A stretch of 64,000 nt of DNA from Poa pratensis (Eukaryota; Streptophyta; Magnoliopsida; Poales; Poaceae). The DNA is taken from contig CAMZMU010000059.1 in the NCBI GenBank assembly GCA_947311845.1, forward strand, positions 54,707,461 to 54,771,460, given 5' to 3'. Position 1 is the stretch's first letter, and every line of letters starts with the position of its first letter. Made by a program: the position numbers and the translations under genes. Below the pieces are notes generated by a model, which was not told the DNA's origin, did no database searches, and saw only the letters and a program-made list of their open reading frames with translations. Shown piece after piece: positions 20,156 through 31,104 of the stretch.

Positions 20156-21348
20156 TATGTTGTAAAACATATCTTGACATTTCTCTCCAAAGCTCTACAA
20201 TGATTTTATAATTTTACTTTACTTGTATTTCATTAAATGTTGGTTGATGTTTTTGTGCCTGCAAGAATTGGTCGTTACCCATTGAGTGTCGTTCAAAAAA
20301 TAATAGGGCAATATTTGTTTGCTCTTCATGTCTTGCTCAAAAAGATCTTGAACAACATCGTTTATAATCGTTTGGTTGCCAATCTGTGATGCATAAATCG
20401 CCATGTAGAACTTTTTTTAAATTGTGATGAAATTTCTCTTATTACTCAAACATGCATAATTAATAACATTGATATATGTTTGTAATTAACAACATTGATG
20501 AAATTTCTCTTATTACTCAAAATGCATGCCCTATTTTTCACGATCTACCATTGTTTTAGTTGTCTCCATATTTATTTCCTTTGTTCCTAAGGGACATGGT
20601 ATAGTATATGCATGCGGCCGGGCCGGATAATAAAGGCTTAAATCTTGGGGTAGAGATAAATCACAAATGTGTTCACTGAATCTTGTAGGTAAATAGGTAT
20701 AAGATGGGCCGCATTGGATAGCTTCTGTGTTCTATAATATGTGTGCCACGTCATGTTGGGTTATTATTTCATTGGCACAGGCAAAACAATATTAATCTAA
20801 ATTCTCCGCTTCTCTAGCCGTCCGTCGATGTTGTGTGAGCATGTAGGTATAGTGAATATCTATTTAGGTTTTACTTGATGTTTTCCAAGTTTAATATGTT
20901 GTAAAACATATCTTGACACTTCTCTCCAAAACTCTACAATAATTTTATAATTTTACTTTAATTGTATTTCATCAAATTTTGGTTGATGTTTTTGTGCCTG
21001 CAAGAATCGGTCGTCACCCATTGAGTGTCGTTAAAAAAAAGGCCAATATTGGTTTGCTCTTCATGTCTTGCTCAAACAGATCTCGAACAATATTGTTTAT
21101 AATCGTTTGGTTGCCAATCTGGTATGCATAAATCGCCATGTAGAACGTTTTTTAAATTGTGATAAAATTTCTCTTATTACTCAAAAATTCATAATTAATA
21201 ACATTGATATATGTTTGTATTTTGATTTTTAATTACTTTTCGTGTATGTAAATGTGCATGCCCTATTTTTCACGCTCGACTATTGTTTTAGTTGTCTCCA
21301 TATTTGTTTCCTTTGTTCCTAAAATTGATGAGTGGCATCTTATTTTTA

Positions 21349-24300
21349 CTAGTTGAATGCCCGTGCGTTGCTACGGTCCATCAATATTTTTGCTAGCCAC
21401 AAATATAAATTTCATGTGTGATAGGTACATAATAATGTAAACATTGAGATTCCCCTTTCCTAGAAGCATATTTCAATATATAAATATACAAATAATCGCC
21501 AAAGTTTATATAATGCCTATGGTTTGTTGTATAAAACTCCGCGAATCTAAGTCATGTCTGTGGAACCCCTTAATTTTTTCTTGTCACACATGTCAACCAT
21601 GTAATAAACACAAAAGACACGTCAATAACCGAACTCGTCGATGAAGATTGGCATGTACTGATGTACACTGACATAATCTTATGAAGTACACTGCATATGT
21701 ATTGTAAATTTATCAACAATTTTCGAATTGCTGAATGCATAATTTGCAATGATAGAAGCCATATCAATGGCAGATAACAATAAACTATGAGCTTTGAATA
21801 TACTCTGTATCTGCCACTATTTCGTACATCATTTGATCAGCAATTCAAAAATCTGTCACACACTATTTGTTACATCATTTAGTATGGTGCAGAAAATCTA
21901 TTCTTCTCTACGATGTCAGTACACAAGGTGGAACAACATCTGCAGATGAAATACATGAATATCTATTAGACTATTACCTCCTAAACCAGCCCAATGAAGC
22001 GCATCCGAATACAAGATTGTGGCCACCGTACCCACCGTGTACCTCGTCAACGCATGCGCGACGCTATCCCCCTCTATAGCCTTCTCCCCTTGCATGCTTA
22101 AATTTAGAGACCGGCGCATATCATTTTATATGCATCAACCGAGATAATCTCCCTTGATAATAGAGAAACAACAAACATCAGATTGTAAAGTACCAGTGAT
22201 AAGACATACAAACTAGAACAGAAATTAGTGAGCCATATGAAACAATAGTTAATACAAACATGCTTACAAAGAGAGGACGGGAAGCCACTTCTAGTCTGTG
22301 AAATATGACCAAGGCACCTCCATCGTCAGTCACATTGAAAACAAGCGAACTCATGAAGATATCCATCCATATATAAAAATGACAAAAATCAAGAGTAAAC
22401 AATCATGTTAAAGTTCGTAGATCAGTAGTGTTGTTTTAAAACCATACAAGCCGCACCAATCAAATACAAGCAGAGCTAATCAGTTTCATCATTGCCAAAA
22501 AAATAGTCTATGTCATGACAAAATTAGCTGTATGAAATGACGACCAGGAAAATGATGTGACATAAGAGGAAGATAATTTCCCAGAAGATGAACTGGCATA
22601 AGAGCACAATATACTTGAGTTAGCATCTACGCATTGTGACTGAATAGTAAACGAAAGTGCAAACTGTGAACCTTATGGGTGTTTTTCTGTAATATGGACA
22701 CAAAAAAGATTTTTTAGTTTTGAATCAGTCAGTTTCTGTTTACGTCAAGCGTACAATTATAATTATGAAGTAGACTTAGCATGTTCCTCTGCCATCTCAT
22801 TTCCCTTATCTTCAGGTCGACTCTCTTGTGTACATCAAATAAATCAGTCGATCGATGCAGCAGCAGTGGCATCAGTTACATATAAGAACTTTGTAGAACT
22901 CATTTAACAATAATATATATTTGTAAGGTAAACCAATATTATTGCTTTTGTTGTTTTACTTTGAACAGTTACATATGCAAACTTTGTAGAACTCATTTAA
23001 CAATAATATATATTTGTTATACTAAAAATATACATTGAAAAACAATAGGTCCATATACAGTAATGAGTAATATGCATACTATATCAATGGTCTAGAAAAC
23101 TCAGACCAGATGGTATATGTGGTCAGCAACCTAAACCAAAACAATATCAAGAAAAGTCAGAGCATACTTGTATTTACACGAGAATCCTCTTGCTCCTCTA
23201 GAATGCCACTCCTTTGAAACCATTTCTGTTGACACACGTACGAACTAACCTAAAAATCATAATAAAATCTAGCAAGATATCTATGATCAGATCTCCACTC
23301 AAAGGAACATCTACAGTTCTACAAGACAATACTATATCCTTGATTGACCAAAATGATTTAGCTTCGAACTTAATTTCCCAATTGCAGCGATGGGACAATG
23401 AATAGTTTAGTGTGTAGCTGTTGCTGCAAAAATTAATCTGTAAAGGCTCGAAAAAAGGACAAAACTATTGCATCATGTTTCGTGTTGGTTTTGACACCTT
23501 GGTGTAACCCCAATTCAAACAATATTGCAGATAGCCTTCGGATACATGTGCCACTTTTCTCACGCTTGCCTGGATGTGGACAATAGTACACATTAAGCAC
23601 CAAATAAGGTGTGAAGGAAATGCAACACCAAACAAAGCTGGCTACAACCAAGCTTAATTGAAACCGAATTCAGTAGTCTAGCCATATTACAGACAAATGT
23701 GAGCCAATAATGGCTGCCTGTGACCTGGAAATATGTAGCTTGACCTTGTGTTTGTTGCTGTTCCAGTTGGTGGTAATAGCTTCTAACCTTTGTCTAAAAG
23801 GATTACCTGGAAAAAAGTGTGACACAAGAATAAAAAGGAATATGGAGACCAGAAAAGTTTATATGGGTACCTTAACCAACATTATGTTGTTTCATCACGG
23901 ATGTCTGCAATGTTATTTGAACAAGTTACAATAGCTTACATATCTCCATAGCAAATAAAGGACTATGTACAAGAAACTGTTAGCGTATTTTAGACTCAAA
24001 ACAACACCGTATGTGGCCCAGCGCCATCGGAACAATCGAGAAACGCTTGACCTTTCATATGCCCGAACAGACCGGGGGTGGCAGCGGCGATGGATGTCAT
24101 CCAGAAGATAGGTGGGGTGGCCGCGACGGTGGAGGTGGTGCCAAAGAGGCTCGGGTCCACACCACGGTGGTGCAGGAGGCCGGTCTTAGGGGCGGCGGAC
24201 CTTGGCTCAGGTGCTAGGCGCCGGTGGATTCAGGGCAGGCGGCGGCGGGGGGCGAGACAGGAAAGGAGAAGGAGGCAGCGGCCCTGCGAGAGTTGGAGAC

Positions 24301-24536
24301 GGCTGCGCGGTGGAGGAAGGCGAGCGAGGTCACGACCTAAGCGAGCCCTAATCGAGTGGGGTGCGCTGCGTCCTGCGTGGTTTGTTTGGACTGCGATTTG
24401 TTTGCTGGGCTGGGCCGAGGGAGGAAGTATTGTTAGCGATCGAGGTTCGAGCGAGCCACAGGGCGAGGCAGACGGCGCGAGGGAGAGATGGTTCGCTCGG
24501 ACGTATGAACGACCAACTCCCATTTAATAGTAAAGA
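21349..24536 (-). mobile_element. Helitron, 3.19 kb, minus strand
   Basis: Read on the minus strand it starts TCTTTACTATTAAATGGGAG at 24536 and ends with CTAG at 21349, preceded by the hairpin CCGTAGCAACGCACGG. The flanks are A and T as expected. Its terminal 20 bases are the same as those of the plus-strand Helitron, so both belong to one family, but the insides look different. GC-rich sequence at 24060-24530 lies at its 5' end. No Rep/helicase gene was found. Confidence 0.85.
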
Positions 24537-26022
24537 TTCATCGTGATGGGCTGGAATTATATACGTGGTGGATAAGGGACATGGTATAGTATACACATGC
24601 TGCAATTAGCGCTGCGGCCGGCCGGACGTAAAGAGTAACGCATTAAAAGATTAAAGAAAAAGAAAAAACATACAGGGCAACTCCTTTTTATCTTTGGGTC
24701 CAATTAAGCTATAAGTGATATTTTTTCATAGTATTGAACAGGGACACTTTTTTTACTTAGTGGAATTGATTTTTTGACACTATTAGCTAGAGATTATTAA
24801 TCGTGTTATTCTTCAAGACATGTATAGCTAATACTTCGATCTTAAAAAAGTATGATAAAAATCTATGCATTAGGGTAGTTCCTATGGGTTACATGGAGCA
24901 CGTGGTATTTACAGATCCGAATTTTCCACCGGTGATTTTACATAATATAATAATTCAATTGCATGCAGGAGGAGTACTACCTCAACTATTCATTGCTGGC
25001 GAGAGTACGTGATATGTAGGTAATCGTGTTGCTGCTGTCACTAGTAGAAACAGGGCCTTTTGTCTAGAGCCTGTTTGGGCTCTAGTCCCGGGAAACTTTT
25101 TAACCCGGACTAGATGGTGGGACTAGTCCCGGGTCCAAAAGATACTTGGCCGCACAACAGTTGTCCCAGGTCGTGGGGATGCTCTAGTCCCGGCTCGTGA
25201 TACGGCCCGGGACCAAACGTCTATGGCAGGGCTGCCGCATGGCGGGGCCGCGCGGGCACCTCTAGTCCCGGCTCGTATCACGAGCCGGGACCAGAGCTCA
25301 AGCTTTAGTCCGGGCTGGTGATACGGCCCGGTACCAAACGTTGCCCTATATCTCTCCTTCCACCCCGAGCCAGCTCTCCATTGTTGAGCTCGAGCCACAC
25401 TCCATTTTTCTCATTTTTCACTCTCCAAAGCTCAATTTGATCCCCATTTTTCTCCACTATTTGTCAATATTGACGGCATCCATCTATCCAAGGGTTAGCA
25501 ACATCATCTCTTCTTTCGGCCTTCCTAATTTAGCTCATTTCATTGGTAGTTTAGCTCATTTCATTTTTCTAGTGCTAGCTAGGTGTTTGATGAAATGACT
25601 AAGTAGGGATTTCATTTTTTTATGTGCAATTTAAGCTCAAACTAAATTATGATTTGTGGGTTTTAGTGTCGTCCTGTCCCTGCCCTCACCGCCGTTGATC
25701 GCCTGCGCCGTCCCCATCCTCACCGTCGTCGATCGCCTGCGCCGCCCCGTCACCGACACCACCTCGGTGAGCCTCTTGTTTTTATCTTTTATTTTAAAAA
25801 ATCTTAGTTGTATGATTTAGATGCATGATTATTACTTGTATAATTTTCTTATTTGTATAATTGTTTGTTATATATAGTGTCATGGTTTTGACATCTGTCC
25901 ACACCGGCTCTCGTCCGCTCTATTATTCAGATGTGGTACGATTGTTTGTTATAACTATTTGTTTAATTTCGTGTTTATAACAATTATGCCGACCAACTTG
26001 ACATAGATATATTTTTATCTAG

Positions 26023-26382
26023 GAGGTAGTTGAACCGAAATTCCAAAAGACCCTATTGTCGAGTTTTTTGAAAAAGAAATCAATGATTTGAAAGAAAAAT
26101 TGAAAAAAGTGAAGATCTTCGTCTCCAATGCTCGGAAGAGAAGATCAACTTGGAGTTCAAGTTTGCCGACGTCGTCGATGAGCAAGAGATCAAGATGGAG
26201 GCAAAGATGGAGGCAATGCGCTTGGATTACGAGATCAAGATGAATGCAATGCGCTTGAAGCTTAAAAAGATTAGAAAATATGCCATTAGTCAAGAGGCTT
26301 GGTATCATTATGTTGTTGGTTCAATATTTACCTTAGTTGCGATTTTTATCGCATTTGTCGTTGAATTTAAATTCTTTAGCTA
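26023..26382 (+). pseudogene. Small coiled-coil protein with C-terminal membrane segment, CACTA-borne
   Basis: The exon after ATCTAG carries a Lys/Glu/Met-rich heptad stretch (EIKMEAKMEAMRLDYEIKM) followed by a hydrophobic segment ending in AFVVEFKFFS and a TAG stop. The same reading is found at 40093-40386 and 63120-63429, so it travels with this CACTA family. A missing base near 26108 (compare 63155, AAAAGAAGTGAAG) breaks the frame between the first part and the coiled coil. Its role in the element is unknown to me. Confidence 0.5.
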
Positions 26383-26588
26383 GTTGTATGTTAGTTTCAA
26401 TTAATGTATGTTTAAGAGAACTATGTATTAGATTTGGTCACTACTCTACTTTTTTTTAAATGTGGTGAACTTGTATTAATGAATTTGGTCACGTATCTCA
26501 TGATGTAGTGTAATTTGTCGATTATGTTCGTTTGCCGTAATGAGTTATAGCAGTTTTATTGCGTTTGATATATACTTATATAATGCAG

Positions 26589-27564
26589 ATGAGCCATCCA
26601 TGGATGTACGCTGACCGACGCTCTAACGAGTACATGCAAGGCCTGCGTTCTTTTCTCGATGTCGCTGAGGCAAACACGCGGAATGGTTTTATGTGTTGTC
26701 CATGCCGTAACTGTCGGAATGAGAAGGATTACTCTTCCTCAAAAACCCTTCACATCCACCTGATTCAGTACGGTTTCATGTCCGGCTATAATTGTTGGAC
26801 CAAGCACGGAGAAAGAGGGGTTATAATGGAAGACAATGAAGAAGAAGAGGATCATGACAACTATCCTACGTTCCCTGAACACGGTGGTACTACAATGGGG
26901 GAAGACGAAGATGAAGAAGAGCCAATTGTTGATGAGCCTGATGATGATCTTCGTCGGGCCATTAATGATGCACATATGAACTGCGAAAATGAAAACGAGA
27001 GGTTGAAGTTGGAGCGCATGTTAGAGGATCACAGAAAATTGTTGTACCCAAATTGCGAAGATGGGCAGAAAAAGCTGGGTACCACACTGGAATTGCTGCA
27101 ATGGAAGGCAGAGACTGGTCTAACTGACAAGGGATTTGAAAACTTGCTGAAAATATTAAAAAAGATGCTTCCAAGAGATAACGTATTGCCCCACAGTACG
27201 TACGAAGCAAAGAAGATTGTCTGCCCTTTGGGATTAGAGGTGCAGAAGATACATGCATGCATCAATGACTGCATCCTCTACCGCGGTGAGAAGAACGAGA
27301 ATTTGAATGCATGCTCTGTATGCGGTGCATTACGGTATAAGATCAGGCGAGATGACCCTGGTGATGTTGAGGACGAGCCGTGCCCCAGGAAGAAGGTTCC
27401 TGCCAAGGTGATGTGGTATGCTCCTATAATACCACGGTTGAAACGTTTGTTCCAAAACAAAGAGCATGCCAAGTTGTTGCGATGGCACAAAGAAGACCGT
27501 AAGAAAGACGAGATGTCGAGACACCCCGCTGATGGGTCGCAGTGGAGAAAAATCGACACAGAGT
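26589..27564 (+). CDS. CACTA TNP2-type transposase, 5' part, cut by the gap
   Basis: The exon begins after ATAATGCAG with MSHPWMYADRRSNEYMQGLR, the Transpos_assoc-type N-terminal domain with a CPCRNCRNEKDY Cys motif (about residues 1-85). An acidic linker follows, then the start of the Transposase_21 region (CPLGLEVQKIHACINDC, CSVCGALRY, KLLRWH). The frame is open for 325 codons up to the N run. The second copy (from 40593) has one G fewer in the run at 26897 and is shifted there. TNP2 proteins bind the CACTA ends and catalyse excision and insertion. Confidence 0.75.
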
Positions 27565-27577
27565 NNNNNNNNNNNNN
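27565..27577. other. Assembly gap, 13 N
   Basis: Thirteen N separate CGACACAGAGT on the left from CAGTTTTTTGACC on the right. Left sequence continues at 41568 in the second copy, and right sequence follows on from 13541 in the first. Any reading frame running across it is meaningless. Confidence 1.
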
Positions 27578-28127
27578 CAGTTTTTTGACCTCCTGAGGTT
27601 CTCCTGAAGCCTCCAAAGTCTTCGAAAAGGAGCCTCGCGCCCCCGAACTTCTGCCCGGGTGTCCTGCTCCGACGGCCGTCGTCGCCATCGTGGTCACCTC
27701 TGAGCCCCGACGGCCTCCCCGACCCCAGCTTCGACTTCGTGTGTTCCTCGCTTTTCCTCGCACTCTCTGTAGTCCATGCGTCGAGCGCCGTCTGCTCGAG
27801 GTTGTGGGACTGCGGCGGCGCTGCGTTCGACCCGGCGGTGCTGATGCGCATCTTTCTTTGCGCTGGGTAGAGGATAACAAGCCCCTGAAATTGGAATTTA
27901 TAAAATAAAGGGGTTTTCAGAAAATAGGCATGCCACGTATGCGGGTCTAGCCGTCAGAAAAGACGGTTAACGCTCGTAAACTCAACAATCAGTGTTTTTT
28001 GTTACCATTACACAATACCGGTGGTTTCTGATAAAAATCACGCCGAAAACGTGGTTTCTGCAAATAATTCGTAAAGTAGTAGTTTTTTTAGCCCTAGCCC
28101 CAATTGTCGTAGTTTCTGAATTAACTC
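27578..28127. mobile_element. Right half of the MULE, second copy
   Basis: It matches 13542-14097, with the same right-hand inverted repeat and the following ATCAATCAC. The left half is absent because the contig starts here. Confidence 0.85.
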
Positions 28128-28248
28128 ATCAATCACTGACGCTGTTCGTGCCGGGCACTAGCTTGGTTGCTTGCTTGCTAGGTGTTGCGGCGCCGCTGCT
28201 GCATTTGACTTTCTACGGAGCGAGAGGCCGAGAGCTATATATACATCC

Positions 28249-29250
28249 GTCGGCGGCACGGCGGATGTCGGCCCCAGCTCTGAAGCAGCAGAGGCGCCTC
28301 TGATGGCTGCTCGTCACGAAGCCGTCGTCACCCGTGTGGCTCCGGTGCGACCGGTGACTTTGGCGGCGTCGTCGTCGTCGTCGCCGCCGTTGTACGACGT
28401 GCTGGAGTACCTCGACTTGGAGCGCGAGCAGCTGCCTCGGGCGCCATTCTCCATCACGCCGTCGTCCGCTCGTGAGCGCGCGGTGCTCATCTCCTTCCCG
28501 GCGCCTCGACTTCCGGGCAGCCCCTGTCGGAGACGAGGAAGCAAGCCGGTCGGAGACCGGGCGGCCGTGCACACAGGCCTAAAAGGAGGTACAGACCATG
28601 GTGGTTCGGTTAAGTTTGCAGTGCTCTGCTTGCAGGATCAAGCGTTGACACTAGGTGTTTGATGCAGCAAGAGCAAGAAGAGCCAGGTGAAGAAGGTGGT
28701 GCGGGAGGTGCCGGTGGCCGACGGCGGCGTCTCCGGCCCGGACGACCAGTGGGCGTGGCGCAAGTACGGCCAGAAACCCATCAAGGGCTCCCCGTACCCA
28801 CGGTAGTTAATTTCCCAGACCATTGCCTTTGGCAGTTGGCACGACACCACAAGTGATGTGTACTGCAACTGAACTGCTTGTGAATGCAGAGGGTACTACA
28901 AGTGCAGCAGCCTGAAGGCCCGCACGGCGCGGAAGCTGGTGGAGCGCAGCCCGGCCAATCCCGGCGTGCTCGTCGTCACCTACATCGCCGAACACTGCCA
29001 CGCTGTACCCACCCACATCAATGCCCTCGCCGGCACCGCGCGCAACCCGCCCCATTCGCCGCCCTTGTCCGACGATACTACCAAGCGTGAGGAGTACAGC
29101 GCCGACGTCTCGTCCTCCCTGGCCGCGGACGACGAGTCAGAGCTCTGGGCGCCCGTGGAGATGGACCATATGTTCAGCGCCTTCGACGACGATTTCGACC
29201 ATTTCTTCGGCGACAACGGCCACGTTTTTGGGCGATCGGTTTCGCTCTAG
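28249..29250 (+). pseudogene. WRKY copy 4, duplicate of copy 3
   Basis: It has the same start-codon deletion, the same splice sites (exon 1 to 28588, exon 2 28668-28802, exon 3 28890-29250) and the same Cys-to-Arg change in the zinc finger as copy 3. It has in addition one base fewer near 28501 (GGCGCC for GGCCGCC), which shifts exon 1 out of frame. A one-base difference in a GC-rich run is what a consensus error would look like. It is likely the same locus as copy 3. Confidence 0.8.
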
Positions 29251-31104
29251 TTTGCAAGGCTAATTTAGCGAAGCATGTTCAATTAGCATACATGAATAGT
29301 AGTTGTCAGTTTATTCTTTTGGGCGGGAGCAGTAATCCTTGTGCCTAAGATATTGATTGGCTCTGTACTGGCCAACATCTTCTTTTTCAAGCAACTGGCA
29401 GAAGCTCTGCCTTTTCATTAACTAGCATGGTAGTATTGAAGTGACAGATAAAAATTATAGTATTATGTGATTTGGTAGATAACTATAGCCACCGAAATAT
29501 TATGATAAATAAATATCACATTTATGGAATGCATTTTAAATTTTTGGACGAATTATTAGTAACAAAATTATTGATTTATGTTGTTGTTTTAACATGATGT
29601 TGAATCAATTTGCATACATAAAGTTAAGACCGCGAGCTGCTTGTTACTTTTGTTGTGATATTGAATCATTATGCATTGTAGGTTTTCAGTCATTGCCATT
29701 AAATATAATGTTGCACAATTTGTTTTTATGGTTTTGTCCAATTATTAATTTTAGGTGATCTTGAGAAGTGGAAATATGAGGATGAGAATAGAAAATTAAT
29801 TTTTAATAAAGCAATTTATCCTTGTAAACAGTTAGATCAAAAAAACATCAAGAAATGTATTTAATTTGTGTAGATCTATCGATTATCACTGACTTCTAAT
29901 AGCAACCATGTTTATTGGTACTCATAATTTATGTCGTGATATTCTCTTTAGCCATGCCTCCTAATTACCAATCATGTAGTCTTCACATTCAGGCACATCT
30001 CGTCTCTCTCTATCTCTCTTCTGCCCTCCCCACTCTCTCTATCTCTCACACACATAGGTATGTGTTACCATGTAACATCGACCTAAAAATTCCAGTACAA
30101 ACTCAAATCCTTTTGACACTATATAATTACGAATATAAAGAGAAAATTGTCATTAGTCATCTTCTAATGCCACTTCAAGTGTTACATCTTTAAATATGGC
30201 CAACATGTATATTTTTTTGTCTATCTAATAATTAGGATCTACCATACAACAGTTTGATGATGATTGTACTATCTCGTACATTTATAAAATTTATTAGTTG
30301 TGATCTGTTGAGTTTTCAATTTGGTGAATTCATGTACGTGATGCTCTTAGGTACAATTATAAAAATCTATCGGTTGTGACATATGTTGGTACAATTAAAA
30401 AGATTTAGCTGGTGTGCTTTTTAAGTACAAATATGAAGTTCTACCTGATGTGCTATCTTGGATACTATTATGATTATTTATATTTGGTTTTGGTATTTAA
30501 AAAAAATGAAGATCTATCGATTGTGTTCTTTAAACATAAAGAGGGTTTTGCTACATTGCCGGTCAAATGTTTTACTTTTCTATTAAGATATTGGACATCT
30601 ATATCTTTTTTTGTAGTATATTGAGCCTGCGAATACATTTTTATGTAGCTATTATTCTCTAGATATTTCGAGCGTTAAACGAATAACCGTTATACTATTC
30701 AGTATGTGCATACATGTTTATTTGAAGCCACAAATTGGAGCAGAGACATCTCTTTTTACCAAGTTCACATATACTCTTTGTAATAAAGGCTTAAATCTTG
30801 GGGGTAGAGATAAACCACAAATGTGTTCACTGAATCTGTAAGTAAATAGGTCTAAGATGGGCCGCATTGGATAGCTTGCGTGTTCTATAAATGGTCTAAG
30901 ATGGGCCGCATTGGATAGCTTGCATAAATGGTCTAAGATGGGCCATGTCATGTTGGGTCATTATTTCATTAGCAGAGGCAAAACAATATCAATTTAAATT
31001 CTCCATTTCTCTAGCCATCCGTCGATGTTGTGTGACCATGTGGGTATAGTGCATGTCTATTTAGGTTTTACTTGATGTTTTCCAAATAAAATTAAAATGT
31101 AGAA

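Larger units (their letters stand above)
16757..21348 (+). repeat. Two 0.8-kb tandem units, each interrupted by a Helitron
   Basis: Unit A (16757-17085 plus 20156-20628) and unit B (20629-21348 plus 24537-24621) align along their length, from AATAAAGGCTTAAATCTTGG through CTAGCCGTCCGTCGATG and GTAAAACATATCTTGACA to GGGACATGGTATAGTATA. Each is about 800 bp once the Helitron is removed. They differ by scattered substitutions, so the tandem duplication is older than both Helitron insertions or the insertions were independent. Confidence 0.75.
13542..27564 (+). repeat. First copy of a 14-kb direct duplication, ending at the N gap
   Basis: This 14,023-bp interval is repeated almost base for base at 27578-41567 (13,990 bp). 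It includes the right half of the MULE, WRKY copy 3, a 0.8-kb tandem repeat, two Helitrons and the first 2.5 kb of a CACTA. Differences seen are mainly single-base indels in short homopolymers plus rare substitutions. Its last base abuts the N run, which points to an unmerged contig overlap rather than a biological duplication. Confidence 0.95.
25039..27564 (+). mobile_element. Large CACTA element, first copy, truncated at the N gap
   Basis: It begins CACTAGTAGAAACAGGGCC after TGT, followed by CTCTAGTCCCGG-type subterminal repeats (25075-25335). Sequence equals 39049-41567, where the element continues to its other end at 50692. The truncation coincides with the gap, so it is probably the same element assembled twice. 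Confidence 0.85.

Noticed and set aside
26559..27596. A 345-codon frame running through the N gap
   Set aside because: The part after the N run belongs to a different contig (MULE sequence). Only the portion up to 27564 is transposase.
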